In this document: positions 7,142-17,200 of the stretch, in pieces | Position numbering within the stretch: position 1 is the first letter of the stretch | Layout: each line of letters opens with the position of its first letter | The notes under the pieces: model-generated | Told to the model about the DNA's origin: nothing | What the model saw: the letters and a program-made list of their open reading frames with translations, nothing else | Databases searched by the model: none | Assembly (NCBI RefSeq): GCF_030418305.1 | Contig: NZ_JAUHPX010000002.1 | Span: forward strand, 124,001-188,000 | Direction: 5' to 3' | DNA length: 64,000 nucleotides | DNA from: Demequina lignilytica | GTDB lineage: Bacteria; Actinomycetota; Actinomycetes; Actinomycetales; Demequinaceae | Program-made: the position numbers and the translations under genes

Positions 7142-8646
7142 GCCGTGGCCGAGGTGACGCCGGCCTCCTCGAGGCGCGCCGCGAGCGCGGCATCCACGCG
7201 AGCGCTGAGGCGCGTCCCGTCGGCCACATGCTCCTGGGCGAGGACCTCGCCGTGGCGGTGCACCTCGCTGACCAGGTCGCCGCGGGTGTACGGGACCACC
7301 ACGTCGACGGTGACCTCGGGACGCGGGAGCTCACGGCCGATGAGCTCCATCAGGTCGTCGATGCCCTCCCCCGTGAGCGCCGAGACCTCGATGGTGACCT
7401 CGCGGCGTCCGCGCAGCCTCAGCAGCGTCTCGGCGTCGGCGATGTCGGCCTTGTTGAGGACCAGCACCTCCTTCACCTGATCCGCCCCGGGGACGTCGGC
7501 GAGCACCTCGCGCACGGCGCGGACCTGGCTCTCCGGGTCGGGGTGGGAGGCGTCGACCACGTGCAGCATGAGGTCGGCGTGCGCGACCTCCTCGAGCGTG
7601 GAGGCGAACGCGGCGACCAGCTGGTGGGGAAGATCGCGGACGAAGCCGACCGTGTCGGAGACCGTGAACTCGCGGCCGTCGGGCGTGCGGCTGCGGCGGA
7701 CCGTCGGGTCGAGGGTCGCGAACAGCGCGTTCTCGACCAGCACGCCCGCTCCCGTCACGCGGTTGAGCAGGGAGGACTTGCCCGCGTTCGTGTAGCCGAC
7801 GATCGCGACGTTGGGCAGGGTCAGGCGGCGGTCGCGACGCACGGCGCGGGCGGGCTCCATCGCCTTGATCTCGCGCCGCAGCTGCGCCATGCGCGTGCGG
7901 ATCCGGCGCCGGTCCAGCTCGATCTTGGTCTCACCGGGTCCGCGCGAGCCGATCCCCGCACCGCCGGCGACGCGGCCACCGGCCTGCCGCGACATCGACT
8001 CGCCCCACCCGCGCAGGCGCGGGAGCAGGTACTCGAGCTGCGCGAGCTCGACCTGCGCCTTGCCCTCCTTGGACTTGGCGTGCTGGGCGAAGATGTCGAG
8101 GATGAGCGCGGTGCGGTCGATCACCTTGACCTTGACCACGTCCTCGAGGGCGCGGCGCTGGCTCGGCGCGAGGTCGTCGTTCACGATCACGGTGTCGGCG
8201 CCGACCGACGCCACGATCTCCCCGATCTGCTTGGCCTTGCCCGAGCCCACGTAGGTCGCCGGATCCGGATGGGGTCGACGCTGCAGCACGCCGTCGAGCA
8301 CCTCGGAGCCCGCGGTCTCGGCGAGGGCCGCGAGCTCGCGCAGGGACACCTCGGCGTCGAGCGCGGTCCCGTGCGACCACTGGCCGACCAGCACCACCCT
8401 CTCGAGGCGCAGCTGGCGGTACTCGACCTCGGTGATGTCCTCGAGCTCGGTGGACAGCCCGGCGATGCGGCGGAGCGCGGCGCGCTCCTCGCGGTCGAGC
8501 TGTTCGCCGTCGTAGTCGGTGGCCTGTGTCCCGCCCTCGGCGACCGCCGTGCCGGCGCGCGAGAGCACCCGGTCGATCACCGCGTCGGCGCGGGAGCGGC
8601 CGGGCTCGTCCGCCTGGATGTCCTGGTGCGATTCCTGAAGTCCCAT
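7138..8646 (-). CDS. hflX: Ribosome-associated GTPase HflX
   Basis: GTPase that splits or rescues stalled 70S ribosomes under stress. The 502-residue protein has an N-terminal glycine-rich HflX domain (RLRGWGESMSRQAGG about mid-protein) followed by a GTPase domain with G1 GYTNAGKSSLLNRV, G3 DTVGF and G4 NKAD. The hydrophilic N-terminal extension before the conserved domain is typical of actinobacterial members. ATG 8646 is preferred to ORF starts further upstream, which would enter the divergent methyltransferase region. It forms a two-gene unit with dinG, and hflX near dapF/miaA matches the mycobacterial order. Confidence 0.93.
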   Translation of the reverse strand: MGLQESHQDIQADEPGRSRADAVIDRVLSRAGTAVAEGGTQATDYDGEQLDREERAALRRIAGLSTELEDITEVEYRQLRLERVVLVGQWSHGTALDAEVSLRELAALAETAGSEVLDGVLQRRPHPDPATYVGSGKAKQIGEIVASVGADTVIVNDDLAPSQRRALEDVVKVKVIDRTALILDIFAQHAKSKEGKAQVELAQLEYLLPRLRGWGESMSRQAGGRVAGGAGIGSRGPGETKIELDRRRIRTRMAQLRREIKAMEPARAVRRDRRLTLPNVAIVGYTNAGKSSLLNRVTGAGVLVENALFATLDPTVRRSRTPDGREFTVSDTVGFVRDLPHQLVAAFASTLEEVAHADLMLHVVDASHPDPESQVRAVREVLADVPGADQVKEVLVLNKADIADAETLLRLRGRREVTIEVSALTGEGIDDLMELIGRELPRPEVTVDVVVPYTRGDLVSEVHRHGEVLAQEHVADGTRLSARVDAALAARLEEAGVTSATA

Positions 8647-8695
8647 ACGCGACCATTGTCGCACCCCGGCCCCTCGACCCCGTGCGGGCGGGCGA

Positions 8696-8701
8696 TACGC
8701 T
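8696..8701 (+). promoter_or_regulatory. -10 element of leaderless methyltransferase promoter
   Basis: TACGCT, seven bases before the GTG at 8709; no Shine-Dalgarno sequence is visible. Confidence 0.5.
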
Positions 8702-8708
8702 CGTCGTC

Positions 8709-9311
8709 GTGACCGAGGACCACTACTTCACCGCGCAGCCGGCCTCCGCGGACGAACGACGCCTGATCTCCGTCGCCCTCGGCGGTCTCGACCTCGAGGT
8801 CGAGACCGCGACCGGCATCTTCTCCCCCGGCCACGTCGACCTGGGCACGCGGGTGCTGCTCGCGCAGGTGCCGGACCCGCGGGGACGCGTCCTCGACATC
8901 GGCTGCGGGTGGGGGCCCATCGCCCTCGACGCGGCGCTGCGCGGACCCGACGACGTCACGGCGATCGACGTCAACGAGCGTGCCCTCGACCTGCTCCGGC
9001 GCAACGCCGACCGCATCGGGCGCCATCACGCGCTCGCACCCGTGGCCGCGATGCGTCCGGACGAGGTCCCGGCCGGGGCCACCTTCGACACCATCTGGTC
9101 GAACCCGCCGATCCGCATCGGCAAGGCCGCGCTGCACGAGCTCCTCGCGACCTGGCTCCCCCGTCTCGCGCCCGGCGGCGAGGCCTTCCTGGTGGTGCAG
9201 CGCAACCTGGGCGCGGACTCGCTGGCGCGATGGCTCGGCGACCAGGGCTGGGGCGCGGTCGACAAGGTCGCGAGCTCGAAGGGGTTCCGCGTGCTCCGCG
9301 TGGCCGCCTGA
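8709..9311 (+). CDS. RsmC-like class I SAM-dependent methyltransferase
   Basis: The 200-residue protein corresponds to the catalytic C-terminal half of RsmC/RlmG. Motif I is VLDIGCGWGPIAL (about 59-71), the acidic end of strand 2 is IDVNE, and motif IV is SNPPI, typical of N2-guanine and other exocyclic-amine methyltransferases. In E. coli RsmC modifies G1207 of 16S rRNA. Actinobacterial single-domain homologues are annotated the same way, but the target here is inferred. GTG 8709 is chosen because it lies seven bases downstream of TACGCT and fits the family N-terminus (HYFTAQPASADERR). It is divergent from hflX. Confidence 0.8.
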   Translation: MTEDHYFTAQPASADERRLISVALGGLDLEVETATGIFSPGHVDLGTRVLLAQVPDPRGRVLDIGCGWGPIALDAALRGPDDVTAIDVNERALDLLRRNADRIGRHHALAPVAAMRPDEVPAGATFDTIWSNPPIRIGKAALHELLATWLPRLAPGGEAFLVVQRNLGADSLARWLGDQGWGAVDKVASSKGFRVLRVAA

Positions 9312-9321
9312 CCCGGCCTCG

Positions 9322-9906
9322 CTACAGCCGCTCGCCGCGCGCGGCGGCATCGGCGATCGCGACGATGCGCGCGGCGCGCGTCGCCTCACGGCGCGCCATG
9401 GCGACGTGCCCGAGCATCTGCTTCCGGGCGGACGGCGAGAAGCCCTCCCAGGCCTCCCGTGCGCCCGGGCGGCTCGCCAGGGCCTCGGCGAGATCGGGCG
9501 GTACGACAAGGTCCTCGACGTCGTCGAGCATCGTCCACGAGCCATCTGCCTTCGCCGCGGCGACCACCGCGGCGCCCGAGGGAGCCATGAGCCCCGCGCG
9601 CTCGAGCTCGGCCAGGCGGACCTTGTTGCTGCGCGCCCAGCCGGAGCCGCGCCGGCGCGGCGCGCAGTACTGCAGCGTCCGCGAGTCGTCGAGCCTGCGC
9701 GTGATCGCGTCGATCCACCCGAAGCAGAGGGCCTGCCGCACCAGGTCCTCGTAGGTGAGGCCGGCGCGGCCCGCTCCGTGTCGCCACATCGCCACCCAGA
9801 CCCCGGTGGCCTCCGCGTGATGCTGCTCGAGCCACGCACGCCACTCGTCGGCGTCGGCGGGGTGGATCCGTGCGACGCCGTCGTCGCCTGCCTCGATGGG
9901 GTGCAC
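9322..9906 (-). CDS. YdeI/OmpD-associated family protein
   Basis: A 194-residue cytoplasmic protein of the YdeI family. The N-terminal conserved block contains GVWVAMWRHG, LTYEDLVRQALCFGWIDA and RRLDDSRTLQYCAPRRRGSGWA. The C-terminal helical part has the SPSARKQMLGHV motif and an Arg/Ala-rich end. Members are often labelled bacteriocin-protection proteins, but the biochemical activity is unknown. GTG 9906 lies two bases after the dapF stop, so it is probably cotranscribed with dapF without a functional link that I can see. Confidence 0.8.
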   Translation of the reverse strand: MHPIEAGDDGVARIHPADADEWRAWLEQHHAEATGVWVAMWRHGAGRAGLTYEDLVRQALCFGWIDAITRRLDDSRTLQYCAPRRRGSGWARSNKVRLAELERAGLMAPSGAAVVAAAKADGSWTMLDDVEDLVVPPDLAEALASRPGAREAWEGFSPSARKQMLGHVAMARREATRAARIVAIADAAARGERL

Positions 9907-9908
9907 GG

Positions 9909-10781
9909 TCAGCCCGGCAGGTCGACCATGCCCTCGGCCACGAGCACCGCGGGCCCCTCGAGCACGGTCGAGTCCCGCGAGACCCGGACGGTCACCACAC
10001 CGCCGGGCACCTCGACGTCCCACACGTCCGGAGCGTCGAGACCCGCCCAGAAGCGCATCGCGAGCGCGACGGCGCACGCGCCCGTGCCGCACGAGCGGGT
10101 CTCGCCGGAGCCTCGCTCGTGCACCCGCATGCGCACCCGGCCGCGGTGCTCGCCGGCCACGTCCTCGAAGCCCAGCGCGACGGCGAACTCGACGTTGCTG
10201 CCGTGCGGAGGCATGGGCGACACCGCCGGGGCGGCGGTCAGGTCGAGGGCGTCGAGCTCGCCGGTGTGGGCGAGCGCGACCACGTGGTGGGGGTTGCCCA
10301 TGTCGACCGAGAGAGCCGGCCGCGCGAGGTCGAGCCCGCGCGCCTCCACCTCGGCGTCGAAGCCGGCGGCCGTGTCGCCGAGCCGGTGCACGCCCATCCC
10401 GATCGCGTAGCGGCCGTCGTCGAGCCTGGTGATCGTGCGCGGCCCGCCGCGCGTGCCGAAGGTCAGGCCCCCCGTGAGGTCCTCGCCCGCGTGACGCTCG
10501 AGGAGTGCGCCGAACACGCGTGCGCCGTTGCCGCACATCTCGGAGGTGGTCCCGTCCGAGTTCCAGTAGTCCATGAACCAGGTGTCGGGGGCAAGGTCCG
10601 CCCCGGCCTCGAGGACGCCCGCACGCACCGCGCGGATCACTCCGTCCCCGCCGATCCCGGCACGGCGGTCGCACAGGTACGCGACACGATCCGGGGTGAG
10701 GTCGATCTCGCCCGCCGGGTCGTACAGCAGCACGAAGTCGTTCTCGGTGCCATGGCCCTTGGTGAACGGGAGCGTCGTCAT
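9909..10781 (-). CDS. dapF: Diaminopimelate epimerase
   Basis: Interconverts LL- and meso-diaminopimelate for lysine and peptidoglycan synthesis. The 290-residue protein has the two catalytic cysteines of the cofactor-independent epimerase: Cys83 (EMCGNGARV) and Cys231 (SCGTGACAV). ATG 10781 sits seven bases after TAGGCT on the minus strand, so dapF probably has its own leaderless message even though it follows miaA by 31 bases. That gap also holds one copy of the GGACGATGCG element. dapA and dapB lie elsewhere in the window. Confidence 0.95.
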   Translation of the reverse strand: MTTLPFTKGHGTENDFVLLYDPAGEIDLTPDRVAYLCDRRAGIGGDGVIRAVRAGVLEAGADLAPDTWFMDYWNSDGTTSEMCGNGARVFGALLERHAGEDLTGGLTFGTRGGPRTITRLDDGRYAIGMGVHRLGDTAAGFDAEVEARGLDLARPALSVDMGNPHHVVALAHTGELDALDLTAAPAVSPMPPHGSNVEFAVALGFEDVAGEHRGRVRMRVHERGSGETRSCGTGACAVALAMRFWAGLDAPDVWDVEVPGGVVTVRVSRDSTVLEGPAVLVAEGMVDLPG

Positions 10782-10788
10782 GGGGCCC

Positions 10789-10794
10789 AGCCTA
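10789..10794 (-). promoter_or_regulatory. -10 element of leaderless dapF promoter
   Basis: TAGGCT on the minus strand, seven bases before the dapF ATG. Confidence 0.6.
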
Positions 10795-10798
10795 CGGG

Positions 10799-10808
10799 GG
10801 ACGATGCG
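10799..10808 (+). repeat. GGACGATGCG element, intergenic copy
   Basis: Lies in the 31-base miaA-dapF gap, four bases upstream of the dapF -10. It reads CGCATCGTCC in the dapF direction. Confidence 0.6.
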
Positions 10809-10812
10809 CGGG

Positions 10813-11775
10813 TCAGGCCGCGTCGGCGGCCCGCACCTGGGCGAGCGCGTCGGCGGAGGCGCGAGCGACATCGTCGGGGCCGACGGGCGCGCCGATCCAG
10901 CGCACCCGCGGGTCCGGGCGGAACCACTGGGCCTGCTTCCGCGCGAGCCGGCGCGTGTGCTGCGCGATCAGCTCGCGCGTCTCCTCGGCGTCGAGCTCGC
11001 CGTCGAGATGACGCAGCGTCTCGGCGTATCCGACCGCCCGGCGCGCGGTGACGCCCTCCCGCAGCCCTCGCGCCTCGAGGCCGCGCACCTCGTCGACCAG
11101 GCCCTGCTCCCACATCGCGTCGACCCGGGCGCCGATCCGCGGGTCGAGCACGTCGTAGGCGAGTTCGAGGGCGATGGTGACCGCGGGCGCGGCGTAGGCG
11201 TGCCGGGGAAGCGAGCTCCGCGTCGATCCAGTCAGCGTGATGATCTCGAGGGCGCGGACCAGGCGCTTCACATTCTGCGGCGGGATCTTGGCTGCGGCCT
11301 CCGGGTCCGCGGCGGCCAGCTCGCGATGCAACGCGCCCGGCCCCTCGGCGTCCGCGCGTGCCTCGAGCGCGGCGCGCAGCGCGGGATCGGTGCCCGGGAA
11401 CTCGAACACGTCGAGAAGCGCGCGCAGGTACAGGCCCGAGCCGCCCACCACGATCGCGCGCCGGCCGCGCGCGTGGATCGCGGCGATGTCGGCGCGCGCC
11501 TCGGCCTGGAATCTGGCGACCGAGGCGTCCTCGTGGACGTCGAGGGTGTCGAGCTGGTGGTGAGGGATCCCGCGCCGCTCGCCGAGCGGCAGCTTGGCGG
11601 TGCCGATGTCCATGCCGCGGTAGAACTGCATCGAGTCGGCGTTGACGATCTCGCCGTCGAGGGCCCCGGCGAGGTCGAGGCTCACGGCGGACTTGCCCGT
11701 CGCCGTGGCGCCCACCACCGCGACGATCACCGGCGCATCGTCCCTCGCCGCGGTCGGACCCGAAGGCGTCGTCAC
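10813..11775 (-). CDS. miaA: tRNA dimethylallyltransferase
   Basis: Transfers the dimethylallyl group to N6 of A37 in tRNAs reading U-starting codons, giving i6A, the substrate of MiaB encoded just upstream. The 320-residue protein has the P-loop GATATGKS, the conserved [17 protein letters not shown] block and [14 protein letters not shown] 11775 overlaps the miaB stop as GTGA (11772-11775), so translation is probably coupled; this start also places the P-loop about 20 residues in, as usual. The miaB-miaA order matches M. tuberculosis. Confidence 0.94.
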   Translation of the reverse strand: MTTPSGPTAARDDAPVIVAVVGATATGKSAVSLDLAGALDGEIVNADSMQFYRGMDIGTAKLPLGERRGIPHHQLDTLDVHEDASVARFQAEARADIAAIHARGRRAIVVGGSGLYLRALLDVFEFPGTDPALRAALEARADAEGPGALHRELAAADPEAAAKIPPQNVKRLVRALEIITLTGSTRSSLPRHAYAAPAVTIALELAYDVLDPRIGARVDAMWEQGLVDEVRGLEARGLREGVTARRAVGYAETLRHLDGELDAEETRELIAQHTRRLARKQAQWFRPDPRVRWIGAPVGPDDVARASADALAQVRAADAA

Positions 11776-13277
11776 GCGCGGCGCAGCGTCGGGATGCCGA
11801 GCCCGACCGGTCCGGCGGCACCGCCTCCGGTGCCGCACGCGTCGCCGCCGTGATCGTGGTCGTCGGCCTGCGCCGCGTCCCAGGCGTCGCCGGCGCGCGT
11901 ACGTCGCACCTGGTACAGCCCTCCATCGAGACCGGAGTCGGCGATCAGGTGATGCGGCGCACCGTGCGTGACGCGGACCCGCACCATGTCGCCGGGACGG
12001 GGCGTGGCCTCGCCGGCGGGCACGGAGAAGTGGACCAGGCGGTTGCCGGGTTCACGCCCGGACATCCGCGCCGACTCGCCGTCCTTGCGTCCACCCGAGT
12101 CCAGCACCAAGAGCTCGAGGTCGCGGCCGACCAGCGCCCGCGAGTCCTCCAGCGTGATGCGCTCCTGAAGCGCGACGAGGCGCTCGAAGCGCTCCTGCAC
12201 CACCGCCTTGGGGAGCGGCTCCAGCTCGTACGCGGGCGTGCCCGGGCGCGGCGAGTACTGAAAGGTGAAGGCCGACGTGAACCGCGACGCCTCGACCACC
12301 CGGAGGGTCTCGGCGAAGTCCTCCTCGGTCTCGCCGGGGAACCCGACGATGATGTCGGTGGTGATCGCCGCCTCGGGCATCGCCGTCCGCACGCGGTCGA
12401 TGATGCCGAGGAACCGCTCCGAGCGGTACGAGCGGCGCATCGCGCGAAGCACCCGATCGGACCCCGACTGCAGCGGCATGTGGAGGCTCGGCATCACGTT
12501 CGGCGTCGCGGCCATCGCCTCGATCACGTCGTCGGTGAAGGCCGCGGGATGGGGCGAGGTGAAGCGCACGCGCTCGAGGCCGGGGATCTCGCCGCAGGCG
12601 CGCAGGAGCTTAGCGAATGCGCCGCGGTCGCCGAACTCGACGCCGTAGGAGTTGACGTTCTGACCCAGGAGCGTGACCTCGACGGCGCCCTGGGCGACCA
12701 GCGCCTCCACCTCGGCGAGGATCTCGCCGGGACGCCGGTCGCGCTCCTTGCCGCGCAGCGACGGGACGATGCAGAAGGTGCAGGTGTTGTTGCACCCGAC
12801 CGAGATCGACACCCAGCCGGACGCGTGAGAGTCGCGTCTCGAGGGCAGCGTCGACGGGAAGACCTTGAGCGACTCCTCGATCTCGACCTGCGCGGCGGCG
12901 TTGTGACGCGCGCGCTCGAGCATCGCGGGCAGCACGTCGATGTTGTGCGTGCCGAAGACGACGTCGACCCACGGCGCGCGGGTGACGATCTCGCCGCGGT
13001 CCTTCTGCGCGAGGCAGCCACCGACGGCGATCTGCATCCCGGGACGCTCCGCCTTGACGGCCGCGAGCTGCCCGAGGTTGCCGTACAGGCGCGTCGCGGC
13101 GTTCTCGCGCACTGCGCAGGTGTTGATCACGACCACGTCCGCGACGTCGGCGCCCGCGGGCGCGGCGGCGTACCCGGCCTGCTCGAGCAGGCCCGACATG
13201 TGCTCGGAGTCGTGAACGTTCATCTGACACCCGAGCGTCCTGACGAGGTACGTGGGTGCGGGGGAAGTCTGGGTCAT
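11772..13277 (-). CDS. miaB: tRNA-2-methylthio-N6-dimethylallyladenosine synthase
   Basis: Radical-SAM methylthiotransferase converting i6A37 to ms2i6A37. The N-terminal domain carries Cys17 (TLGCQMN) and further cluster cysteines, the radical-SAM triad is CNNTCTFC, and a TRAM domain follows. The 501-residue length is slightly long because of a C-terminal tail (about 30 residues) containing a His/Asp/Cys cluster, HDHGGDACG. That tail is not part of the core fold. ATG 13277 overlaps the RNase Y stop as ATGA. Confidence 0.94.
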   Translation of the reverse strand: MTQTSPAPTYLVRTLGCQMNVHDSEHMSGLLEQAGYAAAPAGADVADVVVINTCAVRENAATRLYGNLGQLAAVKAERPGMQIAVGGCLAQKDRGEIVTRAPWVDVVFGTHNIDVLPAMLERARHNAAAQVEIEESLKVFPSTLPSRRDSHASGWVSISVGCNNTCTFCIVPSLRGKERDRRPGEILAEVEALVAQGAVEVTLLGQNVNSYGVEFGDRGAFAKLLRACGEIPGLERVRFTSPHPAAFTDDVIEAMAATPNVMPSLHMPLQSGSDRVLRAMRRSYRSERFLGIIDRVRTAMPEAAITTDIIVGFPGETEEDFAETLRVVEASRFTSAFTFQYSPRPGTPAYELEPLPKAVVQERFERLVALQERITLEDSRALVGRDLELLVLDSGGRKDGESARMSGREPGNRLVHFSVPAGEATPRPGDMVRVRVTHGAPHHLIADSGLDGGLYQVRRTRAGDAWDAAQADDHDHGGDACGTGGGAAGPVGLGIPTLRRA

Positions 13278-14740
13278 GCCTGTCCTGCGACGGCGTCCGC
13301 GCGTAGCTCGCGGATCACCGTCACCTTGATCTCTCCGGGGAAGGTGAATTCCTTGCTGATGTGCCCCGCAATTGTACGCGCCAGCGCCTGCGTGCCCTCG
13401 TCGTCGACCTCGTCGGGCTCGACGATCACGCGGACCTCGCGCCCGGCCGACATCGCCAGCACTCGCGTGACGCCCTCGTGTGCCGCGACGAGCTCCTCGA
13501 GGGTCTCCATCCGCGACACGTACGCGTCGAGGTCCTCCCGCCGGGCGCCGGGTCGGGCCGCGGAGAGGGCGTCGGCGACCTGGACGATCACCCCCTCGAC
13601 GCTCTCCTGCGGCACCTCGTCGTGGTGGGCGGCGATGGCGGCGACCACCAGCGGCTCCTCGCCGTGCTCGGCCGCGAAGCGTGCGCCGACGGCCGCGTGG
13701 GTGCCGGGGAGGTCGTGCGTGAAGGCCTTGCCGATGTCGTGGAGGAACGCGGCCCGCCGCGCGACCTCGACGTCGGCGCCGACAGCGCGGGCGATGTCCT
13801 CCGCGAGCTGGGCGGACTCGACCAGATGGGCGAGCACGTTCTGCCCGTACGAGGTCCGCAGCCGGAGCCGCCCGAGCACTTCGACCATCTCGGCAGGGAC
13901 CGCGCTGATCCCGGCCGCGGCGATCGCATCGAGCCCGGCGTCGCGGTGGCGCTGCGAGGCGCCCGCGACGGCACGCGCGTACGCGGCCTCCACGCGCTGG
14001 GGCTGGATGCGGCCGTCCTGGACGAGCGCCGCGAGCATGACCTCCGCGATCTCCCGTCGCTCGGGGTCGAAGCAGGAGAGCTGGACGGCGTTGACGCCCT
14101 CCTCCACCAGCACGTTCACCCCGGTGAGCGCCTCGAACGCGCGGATGTTGCGACCCTCGCGCCCGATGATGCGGCCCTTCATCTCCTCGCTCGGCAGGTC
14201 GACCCACGTGGTGCCGTGCTCGGTCGACGTGGCCTGGGCCTGACGCTGCATCGCGTCCACGAGGATCTCCCTGGCGCGGAGGTCGGCCTGGTCACGGGTG
14301 CGGCGCTCGATGCGCCGGACCTCGCCCGCGGCCTTCGCGCGCGCCTCGGCGACGAGGGCCGCGCGGAGCTCCTCCCGGGCCTCCTCAGGGGTGGTGCCGG
14401 CGACATCCGCCAGGGCCGCCGCGCGCTCCTGATCGACGTGCGCGCGCTCCTGCGCGAGCCGCTTCTCGTCACGCACCACGACCGCCGCCCGTTCCTCGAG
14501 CGAGCGCGCGTACTGCTGCGCCTGCCGGTGATCGGCGGCGATCTCCGCTTCACGGGCCAGCGCCAGCTCCTCCCGACGCTTGGCCTCGGTCAGCCTGGCG
14601 CGTGCGTCCTCGCGCAGCGACTCGGCCTCGCGACGGCCGGCCTCCCGCTCGGCGCGGGCCTCTCGGCGGGCGAACAGGACCAGCAGCAGGGCGACCAGGG
14701 AGGCGCCCAGGAGCACCAGGACGATCACCGACGTCGGCAT
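13274..14740 (-). CDS. rny: Ribonuclease Y
   Basis: Membrane-anchored endoribonuclease that starts mRNA decay. The 488-residue protein has an N-terminal transmembrane helix (about 4-23), a long charged coiled coil (to about 165, rich in Glu/Arg/Ala), a KH domain ([20 protein letters not shown]) and an HD domain (FLHDIGKAF). The length is slightly below the roughly 520 residues of Bacillus RNase Y because the coiled coil is shorter. It lies 15 bases after recX and overlaps miaB, so it belongs to the recA operon. With RNase J and PNPase also here, the host has the Gram-positive type of decay machinery. Confidence 0.93.
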   Translation of the reverse strand: MPTSVIVLVLLGASLVALLLVLFARREARAEREAGRREAESLREDARARLTEAKRREELALAREAEIAADHRQAQQYARSLEERAAVVVRDEKRLAQERAHVDQERAAALADVAGTTPEEAREELRAALVAEARAKAAGEVRRIERRTRDQADLRAREILVDAMQRQAQATSTEHGTTWVDLPSEEMKGRIIGREGRNIRAFEALTGVNVLVEEGVNAVQLSCFDPERREIAEVMLAALVQDGRIQPQRVEAAYARAVAGASQRHRDAGLDAIAAAGISAVPAEMVEVLGRLRLRTSYGQNVLAHLVESAQLAEDIARAVGADVEVARRAAFLHDIGKAFTHDLPGTHAAVGARFAAEHGEEPLVVAAIAAHHDEVPQESVEGVIVQVADALSAARPGARREDLDAYVSRMETLEELVAAHEGVTRVLAMSAGREVRVIVEPDEVDDEGTQALARTIAGHISKEFTFPGEIKVTVIRELRADAVAGQA

Positions 14741-14755
14741 CCCGGCTCCCTCCGC

Positions 14756-15303
14756 TTAGTGGTCCTCCTGACTATCGGCATCTCGCAAGTCTCGCACGAG
14801 GGCGAATGCGAGCGAGCTCGAGTAGCCCTTGCGGCCGAGCATGGCGACCACGCGCCTGGTGCGCACCTCGTCCGGGTGCGACGCCAGCTGGTGCCACCGG
14901 CGCGCGGCGAGCTCGGAGGCGCGCCGACGCTCGTCGTCCTCGTCGACCTGGGCGAGCGCCGTCTCGATGTCGTGGTCGTCGAAACCCTTGCGGCGGAGCT
15001 CCTGCCGGATGGCCCGACCGGCCTGGCCCCGCTCCGCGTGCCGGGTTCGCACGATGGTCGCGGCGAGCGCGGAGTCGTCGAGCAGGCCGACCTCGATGTA
15101 CCGGTCCACGACGAGCTCCGCGGTCCCGGGATCGACGTCCCGCGCGAGGAGGCCGTCGCGCAGCTGGGATGCCGACCGGGGCGCGTGCGTCAGGAGCCGC
15201 AGCGCGATCTCGCGCGCGCGCTCGGCGGGGTCGGAGGCCGCCTCGGCCGCCCGCCGGTGCGCGGCGTCGTCCTCGCGACGCCGCGCACCGCGCGGGCCCG
15301 CCA

Positions 15304-15304
<1 letters not shown>
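14756..15304 (-). CDS. recX: Regulatory protein RecX
   Basis: Modulates RecA filament growth. The 182-residue protein is made of tandem three-helix RecX repeats; signatures include LLTHAPRSASQLRDGLL, YIEVGLLDDSALAATIVRTRH and RKGFDDHDIETAL. The N-terminal 25 residues are charged and variable. GTG 15304 overlaps the recA TAG by one base (TAGTG), the common actinobacterial recA-recX coupling. Confidence 0.93.
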
Positions 15305-16377
<1,073 letters not shown>

Positions 16378-16427
16378 GTCGCTTCCTTCCGTTGCCTGAT
16401 GCGGCGGGTGATGCCGGGTCGAGGTCG

Positions 16428-16450
16428 ACGCTACGCCGAGCCTCTGACAC
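16428..16450 (-). promoter_or_regulatory. Candidate PafBC-dependent (RecA-NDp-type) recA promoter
   Basis: On the minus strand GTGTCAGAG, then exactly eight bases, then TAGCGT. The mycobacterial RecA-NDp/PafBC consensus is TTGTCRGTG-N8-TANNNT, so the match is 7 of 9 plus spacing and -10. The start would fall about 45 bases before recA, downstream of the LexA-controlled promoter, as in M. tuberculosis P1. Confidence 0.5.
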
Positions 16451-16493
16451 CGGCCGGTCGGGGCCTCCCACGTCGGGGAGGGCTCGGGCCGGT
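16449..16493 (-). promoter_or_regulatory. Two-tier hairpin in the recA upstream region
   Basis: Outer arms ACCGGCC (16449-16455) and GGCCGGT (16487-16493) enclose inner arms CCTCCC (16464-16469) and GGGAGG (16476-16481). It could end transcription from DUF3046 or fold in the longer SOS transcript. Confidence 0.35.
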
Positions 16494-16516
16494 CGGCGTC
16501 CTGTCGACCACAGTAA

Positions 16517-16532
16517 TCGAACGCGTGTTCGA
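16517..16532. promoter_or_regulatory. LexA (SOS) box of recA
   Basis: TCGAACGCGTGTTCGA is a perfect 16-base palindrome, the best match to the LexA operator in the window. It lies 140 bases upstream of the recA ATG. Confidence 0.93.
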
Positions 16533-16556
16533 TCGGAAGCGACACGCCGTGGCGCG

Positions 16557-16793
16557 TCATCGGCGCGGCGGGGGCACCAGCCGTTCGATGTCTCCGCCGT
16601 CGCGCCGGTCGAGCGGCACGTCCATCTGGGCGCACCACGCGTGCCAGACGTCCCGGGGGGCGTGCCCGCGCTCGAGCGCGGCGGCGGGGGTCAGGGACTC
16701 GAGGTCCGACAGCGCGAGCTCGCGCGCCAGGGTGCGCGCGTAGGCCTCGCCGAACACGGCGTCGGCCAGCGCCCAGAACTCGCTGAGCCTCAC
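16557..16793 (-). CDS. DUF3046 family protein
   Basis: A 78-residue cytoplasmic protein with the DUF3046 pattern: [23 protein letters not shown] at the N-terminus and [14 protein letters not shown] near the C-terminus. Its function is unknown. Actinobacteria conserve it immediately upstream of recA (Rv2738c in M. tuberculosis), and that arrangement is kept here. GTG 16793 lies three bases after the clgR stop, so it is probably cotranscribed with clgR. A hairpin and the recA promoters follow it. Confidence 0.9.
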   Translation of the reverse strand: MRLSEFWALADAVFGEAYARTLARELALSDLESLTPAAALERGHAPRDVWHAWCAQMDVPLDRRDGGDIERLVPPPRR

Positions 16794-16796
16794 GCC

Positions 16797-17108
16797 CTAG
16801 CGGGACCGCATCGAGCTGAGCAGCTCGGGGACGGTGTCCGGGATCGACGGCATCATCGTCACGGAGTCGAGGGACTCGGCGGCGGCGAAGCGGTCCGACA
16901 CCTCGCGCAGGATGTCCGACATGGGGACGTCGAGCGCGTCGCAGATCGAGGCGAGCAGCTCCGAGGAGGCCTCCTTCTGGCCGCGCTCCACCTCGGACAG
17001 GTAGCCGAGGGAGACGCGCGCTCCCGAGGAGATGTCACGGAGGGTCTTGCCCTGCGTGAGACGGGCGTCGCGAAGGACCTCGCCGATCTCGTTGCGAAGC
17101 ACAGGCAT
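16797..17108 (-). CDS. clgR: XRE-family regulator ClgR
   Basis: Activator of Clp protease genes and other proteostasis or envelope-stress genes in actinobacteria. The 103-residue protein has an N-terminal helix-turn-helix (about 8-62, including [24 protein letters not shown]). The C-terminal extension ends in hydrophobic and Ser/Arg residues; such tails are ClpP degradation tags in the family. ATG 17108 has a strong GGGGAGGG site. The longer frame (from 17156) would start inside the candidate promoter and is rejected. There is no pspA gene downstream, unlike in M. tuberculosis. Confidence 0.92.
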   Translation of the reverse strand: MPVLRNEIGEVLRDARLTQGKTLRDISSGARVSLGYLSEVERGQKEASSELLASICDALDVPMSDILREVSDRFAAAESLDSVTMMPSIPDTVPELLSSMRSR

Positions 17109-17155
17109 GCGCCCTCCCCTCATCGTCGTCATGCGGCCCTTGTCCATGTCTGACA

Positions 17156-17183
17156 CAACGCACCATACCCCACGGTTGTTCCG
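17156..17183 (-). promoter_or_regulatory. Candidate ECF (SigE/SigH-type) promoter of clgR
   Basis: On the minus strand CGGAAC (17178-17183), a 17-base spacer, then CGTTG (17156-17160). This matches the actinobacterial SigE/SigH pattern GGAAC-N16-18-GTT. The predicted leader is about 40 bases and supports the 17108 start. Confidence 0.6.
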
Positions 17184-17200
17184 CCCCCGTGGCGCGCGCG

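Noticed and set aside
5186..8646. SOS control of dinG
   Set aside because: dinG is a damage gene in E. coli, but I find no LexA-type palindrome upstream of hflX or dinG here.
5381..8712. Long plus-strand frames opposite dinG and hflX
   Set aside because: Antisense shadows of the two genes; rich in Arg, Val, His and Asp as expected for reverse-frame high-GC DNA.
16797..17156. Longer clgR start at 17156
   Set aside because: It would begin within the ECF promoter and lacks a ribosome site; 17108 has a strong one and fits the family length.
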